IMG/VR virus record: IMGVR_UViG_3300020215_000100
Location: 1 to 36,392 of that record
Source: a virus
Reading direction: 5' to 3' (one strand)
Length of the DNA: 36,392 nt
Shown: one piece after another, positions 13,777-21,933 of the stretch
Layout: each line of letters opens with the position of its first letter
Numbering within the stretch: position 1 is the first letter of the stretch
Translations under genes and position numbers: made by a program
The notes under the pieces: model-generated
The model's database searches: none
What the model saw: only the letters and a program-made list of their open reading frames with translations
What the model was told of the DNA's origin: nothing

Positions 13777-14682
13777 ATGGCTCTTTCAACTGCACAGCTT
13801 TGGGGCGGCGTAGAACCCGTCGTCCGCAAATTTTATGGTCTCGAGCGACATCGCAAGAAACCCGTCTACAAGAAAATCTTCAAGACGACCAAGGGCAAGG
13901 AAGCCGTTCGCCATTCGATGGAAATGGGCGGCCCCGGCCAATTGTCACTGAAGACGGAAAACGGCGCAGTTTCTTCGCTCTCTATCCGTCAGGGTCCGAA
14001 CAAGACCTGGAACTACGACTTGTATGCCGGGGAAATCACCCTGTCGTATGAGTTGGCCCGTGATACCCGCATTCGGGAAATTGAGACGACTTCGCGCAGC
14101 CTCGGCCGCGCTACGGCGTTGACCCCCGAGAACATCACGGCCCTGTTTCTGGATCGTGCGTTTAACAGCTCCTTCCCTGCCGTTGCGGACGGGAAAGCTC
14201 TGTGCGCCACCGATCACCTGATCGTCGGCACGAACGCGTCGACCGGGTCAAACATGCTCAGCGGTGGCCCAGCTCTCAGCGAAACGTCGCTCGAGGACGT
14301 GTACACCAACCTGATGAGCATGCCTGGTCCCGATGGCATGATCTCGCCGCTGATGCCCGAGAAGCTGGTTGTTCCGGCCGGCCTCGCGCTGACCGGTGAG
14401 AAGCTGACGACCAAGGGCAAGACCCTGGGCAGCGCCTACAACGATCCCAAGGTGGTTGGCCATGACCTGGAACTGGTGGCGAACCCGTTCCTCGGCTCGG
14501 CTACTCGCTGGTTCGTTCTGACCGACGCGGTCAACGGGCTGTTCGTGGAATTCGACGGCGACGAAGAAAACTTCATGGAGGACAACTCGGTTACGACTCT
14601 CCAGAAGATCTACGTCGCGTTCTTCCGCATGCGGCACGGCTGCGACGATTGGCGGCACGTCTACGGCTCTAACGCCTCGTAA
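13777..14682 (+). CDS. Major capsid protein (Mu gpT-like, HK97 fold)
   Basis: A 301-residue protein forming the icosahedral shell. The sequence resembles the Mu gpT-type major head subunit. Features are VRKFYGLERHRKKPVYKKIF at the N-terminus, LYAGEITLSYELARDTRI, ENITALFLDRAFNSSF, the LCATDHLIVG segment, and ANPFLGSATRWFVLTDAVNG followed by FVEFDGDEENFMEDNS. gpT is about 305 residues, so the length fits. The P22 coat (430 residues) has an inserted domain absent here. The ribosome-binding site is GGAG upstream of ATG 13777. High expression is expected. Confidence 0.88.
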   Translation: MALSTAQLWGGVEPVVRKFYGLERHRKKPVYKKIFKTTKGKEAVRHSMEMGGPGQLSLKTENGAVSSLSIRQGPNKTWNYDLYAGEITLSYELARDTRIREIETTSRSLGRATALTPENITALFLDRAFNSSFPAVADGKALCATDHLIVGTNASTGSNMLSGGPALSETSLEDVYTNLMSMPGPDGMISPLMPEKLVVPAGLALTGEKLTTKGKTLGSAYNDPKVVGHDLELVANPFLGSATRWFVLTDAVNGLFVEFDGDEENFMEDNSVTTLQKIYVAFFRMRHGCDDWRHVYGSNAS

Positions 14683-14693
14683 GGAGTTACCCA

Positions 14694-15662
14694 ATGGCAA
14701 CTCCTGGACTTATTACGAACCACCCTGGGATGATGGCCGCCTTCGGCGCGCCGTTTATCCCTACGGAGTTCATTGGTACCGGCGGGAAGATCTTCTGGGT
14801 GGGCAACCGCTCGGGGCTCCCCGCTGGCGACGGTAGCAAGCCCGATTACCCGCTTTCGACGATCAACGCGGCCTTGGCCAAGTGTTCGTCCGGCCGCGGG
14901 GACATCGTCTATATCCTGCCCGGTCACGCTGAGAATATCAGCGCGGCCGACGCATGGTCTAGCCTGGTGGCGGGAACCAAGATCATCGGCCTCGGCACCG
15001 GGAATGAACGCCCCACGTTCACCTGGACCGCGGCAGCTGGAACGGTGCTCTTTGACGTCGCGAACGTGCTCCTTCAGAACTGCCGGCTCCTCATGGCCGG
15101 CGCCCTGGATAGCACCACGGCCCTGACCGTGACGGTTGGCATCCCGGTAACCGCCTCAGGATGCACCCTACGCGGCTGTTATTTAAACATCGGGGTAGAC
15201 TCAGATCAGTTGACCACGGATGCAATTACGCTGTCCGCGGACGCCGATCAGTTTACGTTGGAAGGCAACTGGATCGAAGCGTACGCGGGGGCGGTTATTA
15301 CGACCGTTCTTAAGACCACCGCTGGCGGCGCCAACGACCTGCGTGTTCTTAACAACGTTATTACGGCCGAGGTTGCTACAGCCGCTACTGGCGTTCTGCT
15401 CGACCTGGATGCGGGCGCTCTTCTGCGGACGCAAATCATCGGCAACCATCTGCACAACCAGACTGCTAACGCTAAATACGTGATGGACCTGCATGCCTCG
15501 TCCACCGGTATTATCGATGGCAATCGGTATTACGTGGGTGACGGCGCTACCGGCCCGGCTTCGCTGGGCTCGCCCGTCTGGGGCCTGTCAAAGATCGGCC
15601 TCAACTACTGCGTCACGGCAGTAGACGTGTCCGGCATTTTGTGCCCGGCCGCTGACTCCTAA
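14694..15662 (+). CDS. Beta-helix structural protein, probable head fibre or decoration
   Basis: A 322-residue protein with right-handed beta-helix character: many short strands with T, N, D and V (VLLQNCRLLMAG, LRVLNNVITAE, LRTQIIGNHLHNQ, STGIIDGNRYYVG). The N-terminal 45 residues include IFWVGNRSGLPAGDGSKPDY and PLSTINAALAKC, typical of pectin-lyase-like fold proteins. It sits directly after the coat gene, so a head surface or fibre role is more likely than a tail enzyme. ATG 14694 has GGAG eight bases upstream. The stop is doubled (TAATAA). Confidence 0.75.
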   Translation: MATPGLITNHPGMMAAFGAPFIPTEFIGTGGKIFWVGNRSGLPAGDGSKPDYPLSTINAALAKCSSGRGDIVYILPGHAENISAADAWSSLVAGTKIIGLGTGNERPTFTWTAAAGTVLFDVANVLLQNCRLLMAGALDSTTALTVTVGIPVTASGCTLRGCYLNIGVDSDQLTTDAITLSADADQFTLEGNWIEAYAGAVITTVLKTTAGGANDLRVLNNVITAEVATAATGVLLDLDAGALLRTQIIGNHLHNQTANAKYVMDLHASSTGIIDGNRYYVGDGATGPASLGSPVWGLSKIGLNYCVTAVDVSGILCPAADS

Positions 15663-15675
15663 TAACTAAACCACC

Positions 15676-15701
15676 GGGGGCGGGGCTTCGGCTCCGCCCC
15701 C
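15676..15701 (+). terminator. Very stable TTCG hairpin after coat genes
   Basis: GGGGGCGGGGC (15676-15686) pairs with GCTCCGCCCCC (15691-15701) through a TTCG tetraloop closed by C-G: eleven pairs with one G-T wobble. It lies 14 bases after the stop of the beta-helix gene. No T-run follows, so it may be a partial terminator or a barrier that protects the 3' end of the coat mRNA. Confidence 0.65.
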
Positions 15702-15761
15702 AGGGGGCCTTCGATTTCAAACTATCGCAGACCCGTTAGATACACGGAAGGTGAAACGTTA

Positions 15762-15965
15762 ATTGCGTGTTCCGTGTGCGGGTTTCCACAGCTGTATCCG
15801 AGTGAACTGCGGCTGTGCGACGACAAGCTTTTTTACTGCTTTCGTCACCGTGAATTTGAAGACGGCAAGACGGAGCTAACCGATAGCCGCGAGCGCGCTT
15901 CACAGAAGCCCCGGCTAGACAACGCTAACCCGCCCGTAATCGGGCGCAAACCGAGCTGGAGATAA
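15762..15965 (+). CDS. Small Cys-rich zinc-finger protein, possible ATT start
   Basis: A 67-residue protein if read from ATT 15762. It carries CSVCGFPQLYPSELRLC and then a further C-x2-H, a treble-clef-like set of ligands, and a basic tail. GGAAGGTG at 15746-15753 lies eight bases before ATT 15762. The only other in-frame start, GTG 15774, has no ribosome-binding site and would remove the first Cys of the CxxC pair. ATT starts are very rare, so the start is uncertain. The gene ends on the first base of the gp4-like gene. Function unknown, but it is packed between head and tail genes. Confidence 0.6.
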   Translation: MACSVCGFPQLYPSELRLCDDKLFYCFRHREFEDGKTELTDSRERASQKPRLDNANPPVIGRKPSWR

Positions 15966-16660
15966 TGGCCCTCGATACATCAGACACATGGGCACAGACT
16001 CGGGACGAGATTATTAAGGACGCTTTGGCTAACTTAGGGGTCGTCGGCCCCGATGCCACGCCCTCCGGCCCCTCGCTGCTCCATGCGGCCCGTACACTAT
16101 CTAGCTTAATTAAATCGCTGGACAGCGAGGGGCAACTTACTTGCCGGATATCGGAGTTTACTAAGACAACGACAGACGGCACGGCCAGTTATGCGCTCGA
16201 TACCAGCGCATACGATGTAGATGCGCCGATGAATTTCAAGCGCAGCGGCAGCAATGAACGCTCGCTTATTCATCCCATGACTCGCGATGAGTACATGAGC
16301 ATTGCCGATCGTACGATTGAGGGTGTTCCGTCGCGGTATTACATCGAAAAAAGCATCGACAGCAGCACGCGGGCGGTGCTGACCATGTACCTCTGGCCCG
16401 TTCCAGACGCCACCGGCGACACGGTCACATACGCCGCGTTTTCACGGGCAAAGGATGTAGATCTCGGGACGCATAACCCTAGCTATCCACAGCCGTGGAT
16501 CCGTTGCCTAAAATACGGACTGTCTATTGACCTGGCGCCAACGTATGGGCAGGCGGCTCTGATTCCGGCGTTCAAAGCCATCTTCGATGAAGAGAAGTTC
16601 CGGCTACTGAACGCGGACAACGAGAAACAGAACTTAACTTTCGTGCCCTTCGGACTGTAG
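15965..16660 (+). CDS. P22 gp4-like head-completion / tail adaptor protein
   Basis: A 231-residue protein. The N-terminal helices (TRDEIIKDALANLGVVG, then ARTLSSLIKSLDSEG) and the C-terminal segment ending NLTFVPFGL match the style of the P22 gp4 family, which forms the ring between portal and tail and stabilises packaged DNA. The mixed alpha/beta body includes TMYLWPVPDA. P22 gp4 itself is 166 residues, but longer members are common. Position after the coat and before a gp10-like gene supports the call. ATG 15965 has GGAG four bases upstream. Confidence 0.78.
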   Translation: MALDTSDTWAQTRDEIIKDALANLGVVGPDATPSGPSLLHAARTLSSLIKSLDSEGQLTCRISEFTKTTTDGTASYALDTSAYDVDAPMNFKRSGSNERSLIHPMTRDEYMSIADRTIEGVPSRYYIEKSIDSSTRAVLTMYLWPVPDATGDTVTYAAFSRAKDVDLGTHNPSYPQPWIRCLKYGLSIDLAPTYGQAALIPAFKAIFDEEKFRLLNADNEKQNLTFVPFGL

Positions 16661-18286
16661 ATGGCCACCACAAGTAGACCTATTTCAGAGCTTGTTGTCG
16701 GAATTCGCGACACCTCCGGGGCCGTTGTGGCATCTGGTAAGGCGCGTTTTTACCAGCCAGGAACGCTCGTCGCCCAAAGCGTTTTCAGCGATGACGCTTG
16801 TTCGTCGGCGATTACCCAGCCGCAAACGCTAAACGCCGCTGGCCAGGCGACCGTTTACACGCTTGAACCCGTTCGGATGATCGTCAAGGACTCCACCGAG
16901 ACGACGACCTATTACGACGGCATCGTAAATCTGAACCGCGCTGATGCTGTTTATTTGACCGTATCCGGGATTTCTGGCGGTAACGAGACCACGCTAGAGA
17001 CGGTCCTTCAAAACGTCTCCTCTTCCTTCGGCTCCGGCTTCCAGTACCTGGCGAACTCCACCGCCACGGCAATGAACGTGAAGGACGCGCTTAACCAAAA
17101 TCGCGTCAACGTTAAAGCCTTCGGCGCTACCGGCGACGGCAGCACAAACGACTATGCGGCCGTCCAGGCCTGCATCGATTTCGTTGAGTCCCTCGGCGGC
17201 GGCATTGTCTATTTCCCATATGGCACGTACCTGCTGAACACTGGGCTGACTATCGACGTGGCCGGCGTATCCATTGAGGGCGCGGGCAAGTCGGCCGCCG
17301 TTCTCAAGAACGGCAGCTCTAGCAATACGCTGATTACCTTCAACCCTGGCGCCGCTGGCGACAGCAAGGCGCACATCAGGGACATTGGAATTACCGCCAG
17401 CACGACCAGCAGCGGGACTGCGATCCTGGTTACCAATGGCGACAGGATCGAGATTAGCAACGTCCAGGTAGCCTTGCACCGGACGTCAATCGACTGCAAT
17501 GCGGTTACCGCGGCCCGCGTAGAACACTGTTACGTCGTATCGACCGATGATAACGCTTCATCCATTGGGGTGCGCGTCGGAACCCGTGGCTCTGTCGAGC
17601 GCTGCGAAGTGGCCAGCGGAACCACCAACGGAACCGGTATCATCCTTAACGGGTCATTCGCCCGTGCAGACCTGTGCTACGTGGCCAACTGGGCCACTGG
17701 CATTAGTATGACCGGAGCGGACTCGGTCGTCCCGATTGCCTTCATTTCCGGTTCTACCACTGGGGTGAGCGTGGGCGCCGTAGCCAGCGTGACCGTCGGC
17801 GACGTTCATTACTCCGGCTGCACCACGGATATTAGCGTCAACAGCTCGGCAACGCTGCTGCGTGATATTGGCAGGCACTCAAGCGCCAGCAACAGCGGCG
17901 CGACGCCGTTCCCGATTCACATGCGCTTCAAGGCGCCAACGTTTACGTCGGTGACAACCAATAACCCTACTCTTTCCCCGACTCACACGACCGAAATCGT
18001 TCAAACGTGGCAGCTCGATAGCGGTGCTGCAGGAACGCCGAGCGTGGCAGCGCCGTCTGGGTCCAATAAGCAAGTTGGCGATGTCATCTGGATTAGTATT
18101 CGTAACACGTCCGCTAGCGCCGGTACCCTGGCGCCCAGCTACAACAGCATTTACAAGATGCCGGACGGCTCGACCAACGTCGGCACGACATATAGCCTGA
18201 CGACCACCCAACACTCTACTCTCGGGTTCCGGTGGAATGGGACCAATTACGTTTTGATTTTCCAAATTTACGGCATTTCTGCGTAA
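16661..18286 (+). CDS. Tailspike-like protein with pectate-lyase-3 beta-helix
   Basis: A 541-residue protein. The N-terminal 120 residues (RPISELVVGIRDTSGAVVAS) look like a beta-rich virion-anchoring domain. From about 150, VKAFGATGDGSTNDYAAVQA opens a pectate-lyase-3 beta-helix, followed by FPYGTYLLNTGLTI and VSIEGAGKSAAVLKN. Strand repeats continue to about 400, and a beta C-terminal domain follows. Such spikes bind and often cleave surface polysaccharide. Catalytic residues cannot be assigned by eye. The placement between gp4-like and gp10-like genes is unusual, since P22 has its tailspike at the far end of the late genes. The start directly follows the upstream stop. Confidence 0.8.
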   Translation: MATTSRPISELVVGIRDTSGAVVASGKARFYQPGTLVAQSVFSDDACSSAITQPQTLNAAGQATVYTLEPVRMIVKDSTETTTYYDGIVNLNRADAVYLTVSGISGGNETTLETVLQNVSSSFGSGFQYLANSTATAMNVKDALNQNRVNVKAFGATGDGSTNDYAAVQACIDFVESLGGGIVYFPYGTYLLNTGLTIDVAGVSIEGAGKSAAVLKNGSSSNTLITFNPGAAGDSKAHIRDIGITASTTSSGTAILVTNGDRIEISNVQVALHRTSIDCNAVTAARVEHCYVVSTDDNASSIGVRVGTRGSVERCEVASGTTNGTGIILNGSFARADLCYVANWATGISMTGADSVVPIAFISGSTTGVSVGAVASVTVGDVHYSGCTTDISVNSSATLLRDIGRHSSASNSGATPFPIHMRFKAPTFTSVTTNNPTLSPTHTTEIVQTWQLDSGAAGTPSVAAPSGSNKQVGDVIWISIRNTSASAGTLAPSYNSIYKMPDGSTNVGTTYSLTTTQHSTLGFRWNGTNYVLIFQIYGISA

Positions 18287-19716
18287 TGGCCCTTCTCAAG
18301 GTTGACATAGCAGCTGGCCAGGTAAGCGGGGTTGACGATCTCAGCCCCGCCGCCTCGTCTGTCGTTAACTTCCAGGTTGACGAATCCAATGTCATTAAGC
18401 CTCGCGCTGGGCTGTCTAGTTACTCGGTTACCGGGCTTACCACCTCCAAGATCATTGGACTGCAACGGTGGAGCTGGTACACGGTCCTGGTCGACTCGGG
18501 GCGCTCCTTCCAGGTCATCAGCGACTTCGGTCCCGCGGCGGCGGTTAATGTTTCAGACGGCACCGCCGGGACCAAGTTAGAGGGCACGAAAACACGCGTT
18601 ACCTGGGTAAGCGGTAGCGACTACGTTTATTGTACCGGTGGCGGCCGCATTCAGCGCTGGACAACTACGCTCCGGAACACCGAGGTCATCAGCGCCTCCC
18701 CCACGTGTACGCATATCGCCAGCATTGGCAATTATCTGATTGCCAACGATTCGAGCGCCCCCGACAGCTTCCGCTGGTCAGATATCGGCGAAGGCGCATG
18801 GGGGACGTGGCCAGCTGCGAACACAACCACGGCGAGCGCGAGGCCCGATGAAATTAGGGCGATCTACGAAAACGCCAACCGGCTGTTCGTATACGGCGAT
18901 TCGTCGGTTCAGGTCTACGAAGTCGGCGTCGACCCCACCCTGCCCTTCGACCTAATAGGTTCGAGCGACAACGGCATCGGTGCGCCGTACGCCTGGGCGA
19001 AGCTCGATGATCAATGCGCATGGCTTGACCACAGACGTCGCGTTCTCATCGGCGACGGCGTGAGCGGCGAGCATGTGTCACAGGCCATCGACCGCGACCT
19101 GCGCGGGCTGACGACCATCAGTGACTGCTTTATGTACCGAGAGGAAAAGGGGCAACACAGCCTGCTGGTTGTTCGCTTTCCGACCGAGGGGCGCACGTTC
19201 GTTTACAACATGAAGCGCCAGAGCTGGTCTGAGCGCAAGAAGTACACAGCGCCGTTCCAGGGGGACTACCCGGTCAACGCTTATGTTTATCGGCCTTCTG
19301 ATAACTCGCACATCGTTGCCAGCACGTCGACGACCGGCGCTCTCTACAAAATTGACGACACGGTCAGCACTGACATTGGCCACCCGCTCGTCTGCGAAAT
19401 GACCACCGGATGGCAGGAATTCGACACGTCCACCCGCAAGCGATCTAGCCGGATGCGCCTGATGTTCCGCCGTGGCACCGCCGCCCAGGGCGCTACGCCT
19501 GGCTCTCTGGAAATTCGCAGACAAGACAACGGCCAGCCGTGGAGCAACTGGGTTCATATCAGCGCCGGCGTTCCAGACGACTACGACACAGTCAAAGATA
19601 TCTTCGACCTGAACGGCGTGTTCACCCGCCGGCGCTACGGCCTCCGGTGGAGCAATAGCGACAGCATGTCAATCGTTAGCCTGCACGATGACATCACAGA
19701 CCTAGGGGTACCGTAA
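18286..19716 (+). CDS. P22 gp10-like tail hub / DNA stabilisation protein
   Basis: A 476-residue protein (P22 gp10 is about 472). It is beta-propeller-like, with repeated strand motifs such as RLFVYGDSSVQVYEVGVDP, CAWLDHRRRVLIGDGVSG and RTFVYNMKRQSWSERK. This family forms the tail hub below gp4 and keeps packaged DNA in. The start ATG 18286 overlaps the tailspike stop (TAATG). An upstream in-frame ATG at 18232 lies inside the tailspike gene and is less likely. It follows gp4 in P22 too. Confidence 0.82.
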   Translation: MALLKVDIAAGQVSGVDDLSPAASSVVNFQVDESNVIKPRAGLSSYSVTGLTTSKIIGLQRWSWYTVLVDSGRSFQVISDFGPAAAVNVSDGTAGTKLEGTKTRVTWVSGSDYVYCTGGGRIQRWTTTLRNTEVISASPTCTHIASIGNYLIANDSSAPDSFRWSDIGEGAWGTWPAANTTTASARPDEIRAIYENANRLFVYGDSSVQVYEVGVDPTLPFDLIGSSDNGIGAPYAWAKLDDQCAWLDHRRRVLIGDGVSGEHVSQAIDRDLRGLTTISDCFMYREEKGQHSLLVVRFPTEGRTFVYNMKRQSWSERKKYTAPFQGDYPVNAYVYRPSDNSHIVASTSTTGALYKIDDTVSTDIGHPLVCEMTTGWQEFDTSTRKRSSRMRLMFRRGTAAQGATPGSLEIRRQDNGQPWSNWVHISAGVPDDYDTVKDIFDLNGVFTRRRYGLRWSNSDSMSIVSLHDDITDLGVP

Positions 19717-20072
19717 TGGCCTGGTCTGCGTCGTTTCCTCAGGAGTCTTGGAAGGACAGCGACTCACGCGGCTTCCTGCGCGAAATCCATAAGCGCATCA
19801 AATTTGGTTCGTTCACCTGGAATCCGCCGAACTGCGCCGCTAACACGACTACGGACACGACGCTTACGACGTCCGACACCGACGCCGTCGATGGGCTGCG
19901 CGCTGGCATGGCGGTATCGGTTACCCCGCCATCGACGCTCGATGCCGGGCTAGTGGTGGGCGGCGCCTGGGTGGCAACAGACAATACACTGACTATTCGC
20001 CTTGGGAATCTAACGGCCGGCGGGATTAACCCGGCGTCGGGCACCTGGGCATTTATGGGGACGCTTATTTAG
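19716..20072 (+). CDS. Small virion-associated beta protein
   Basis: A 118-residue protein. The C-terminal 75 residues (VDGLRAGMAVSVTPPSTLDA, then LTIRLGNLTAGGINPASGTW) are a beta-domain type I have seen in phage fibre and surface proteins. It occupies the place of the P22 tail needle (gp26), but it has no coiled coil, so it is not a needle by appearance. The ATG overlaps the gp10-like stop. Confidence 0.65.
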   Translation: MAWSASFPQESWKDSDSRGFLREIHKRIKFGSFTWNPPNCAANTTTDTTLTTSDTDAVDGLRAGMAVSVTPPSTLDAGLVVGGAWVATDNTLTIRLGNLTAGGINPASGTWAFMGTLI

Positions 20073-20073
20073 C

Positions 20074-21933
20074 ATGGGCCTAGACGACATTTGGGGCGCG
20101 GCCAAAACCGCCTATAGCTATACGCCAATCGGCGCATATCACACTCGTGTCCTGCCATGGGCCGCCGGTCAAATGGACCCGGCTAAGGGCTTTAACAGCA
20201 TGGCCGAGGCGATGGACCAGGCGTCGCAGATGTCGAGCGATTTCTCCAATACGCAATGGGGACGTCAAATGGAGGGTCTCGACAAGGCCCTCGGTGCTAT
20301 GTCTCCCAGCGACTCCCTTTGGTATCAAACCTACGGCACACAGCGGCCCGGGGCGATGGAGGAGTATTGGAAACAATACGGGGCGCGCTTCAACGACCCG
20401 ACGGCCTCCGGCGACGCCCTTAGTCGTTTCGACAATTACATGAAGCAGCCATCCTATATGGAGGGCAGCATGCTTCAGCAGGCGAATCGGTTTCTCGACG
20501 GTCGCCTACAGTCTGAGCAAGCCTACGAACGCAGCCAGCAACAGCTGTCCGGTCCGTCGGCGTCGCAGAATCAATACAATCTGTACGCCGGAGCTTACGG
20601 CGGACCCGGTGCCGCAGAGTCGTTCTACCAACAGAACGCCGGTAGGTTTAATCAGCCTACGAATACCGCTGACATGTATCGCCGCCTCGGTGCCCAGCTT
20701 GAGGGCCCCGGCCGGTCGGAGATGTTCCAGTTGGACGCGCCGTCGACGCTACAGAACAGCCTAGCCGCCGCCCAGCGGTTTGCCTCAGCCGCCACCAATA
20801 TCGATCGCGGCGAGCAAGAGGCCAAGGGCTACTACCGCGGCGCCAACGATATCAACGATTACTACGCTTCTCAGCGCGGCGCGCTCTCCGGCCCTGGTAC
20901 CTACGAAAACTGGATTACCAGCGAGCTCTACGGGGTTAACCCGGCGATGGAGATGGAGAAGCAGGAAGGCCTTGCTTCTCTGAATCAGGAACTAGCCCGC
21001 CGCGGACACTTCAACAGCGGCGGCGCCGGCGTGGCCCTGGGCAAGTTTCTGGGTACGCACGCCGCTAAGAGCTATGAGAACCGGGCCCAGCGTGCGGCGC
21101 AGGCGCAGCAGATGCAGCTTGGCCGCATTGGCACCGGTGCCCAGGTGGCCGGGCAGTCATCCGGTAATCGCCTCGCACAGGGCCAGGCTCTGGCTGGATT
21201 CGACGTCAACAGCGAAGCCGCGCGCCTCGGTCGTATGCAGTTTGGCCAGAGTGCAGCCGAAGCGGCGTCGCGCGAGGCGATGGAGGCGCAGAGGCTTAAG
21301 CTGGCGGCCGCCGGGCAGGCAGACCAATCGCAATTGGCACGCCTTCAGGGCCTGTCGTCGATGGCCAACACGGCGGATCAGGGGACGCTTGCGCAGCTGC
21401 GAGCCCAGCAAGAAGCAGCACGCTCAGCGCAGGAGCAAGAGCTTGCGCGGCTTGCTGGCGGCATGTCGGCCGCTGGGCAGAGTGACCAAAGCCAGCTGGC
21501 GCGCCTTCAGGCGCTATTCCAGCAGGGCCAGGGCGTAGACGACGCCAATTTCCGCCGTGGCCAGCAGTACTTCAACATGGGTCAGGCGATGGATCAGGGA
21601 CAGCTTGCTCGCTATGGCATGCTCGGGCAGCTGTCGCAGCAGCAGGACTCGGCGACCCTGGCGCGGCTTCTGGGCGGGGGCCAATTGGCCGGCATGGCCC
21701 AAGGGGCGGAGCTGGATAGGCTTCGCCAAATGTTCGGAACGCGCATGGGCATTGATCAAACGCGCGCTGGGCTTTATGGCGGATTCTATGGCCAGGGCGG
21801 GGCCCTTAGCGGACAACCGATGTCAGACGCAATTAACGCCATGGTTAACGCCTCGGAGGCGAGAGCCGGCGGGACAATGGCAAGGCAGGACATGGCCGGG
21901 CAATTGCTTGGGATGCTCCTGGGGATGGCCTAA
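20074..21933 (+). CDS. Putative DNA-ejection (internal virion) protein, Q/A-rich with repeats
   Basis: A 619-residue protein, the first of three large proteins in the place of the P22 ejection proteins (gp7, gp20, gp16). The first half repeats a unit resembling GPGAAESFYQQNAGRFNQPT (a similar stretch begins RPGAMEEYWKQYGARFNDPT), and LEGPGRSEMF and LSGPGTYENW recur later. The second half is Q, A, L and G-rich with helical repeats such as QADQSQLARLQGLSS and QSDQSQLARLQALFQ. Amphipathic, charge-poor helices suit a channel or membrane-crossing role during ejection. The function is inferred from synteny and composition. Confidence 0.65.
   Translation: MGLDDIWGAAKTAYSYTPIGAYHTRVLPWAAGQMDPAKGFNSMAEAMDQASQMSSDFSNTQWGRQMEGLDKALGAMSPSDSLWYQTYGTQRPGAMEEYWKQYGARFNDPTASGDALSRFDNYMKQPSYMEGSMLQQANRFLDGRLQSEQAYERSQQQLSGPSASQNQYNLYAGAYGGPGAAESFYQQNAGRFNQPTNTADMYRRLGAQLEGPGRSEMFQLDAPSTLQNSLAAAQRFASAATNIDRGEQEAKGYYRGANDINDYYASQRGALSGPGTYENWITSELYGVNPAMEMEKQEGLASLNQELARRGHFNSGGAGVALGKFLGTHAAKSYENRAQRAAQAQQMQLGRIGTGAQVAGQSSGNRLAQGQALAGFDVNSEAARLGRMQFGQSAAEAASREAMEAQRLKLAAAGQADQSQLARLQGLSSMANTADQGTLAQLRAQQEAARSAQEQELARLAGGMSAAGQSDQSQLARLQALFQQGQGVDDANFRRGQQYFNMGQAMDQGQLARYGMLGQLSQQQDSATLARLLGGGQLAGMAQGAELDRLRQMFGTRMGIDQTRAGLYGGFYGQGGALSGQPMSDAINAMVNASEARAGGTMARQDMAGQLLGMLLGMA

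Noticed and set aside
18232-18285. An upstream start that would lengthen the gp10-like protein by 18 residues
   Set aside because: It lies wholly within the tailspike gene; ATG 18286 overlaps the stop codon as is usual here.
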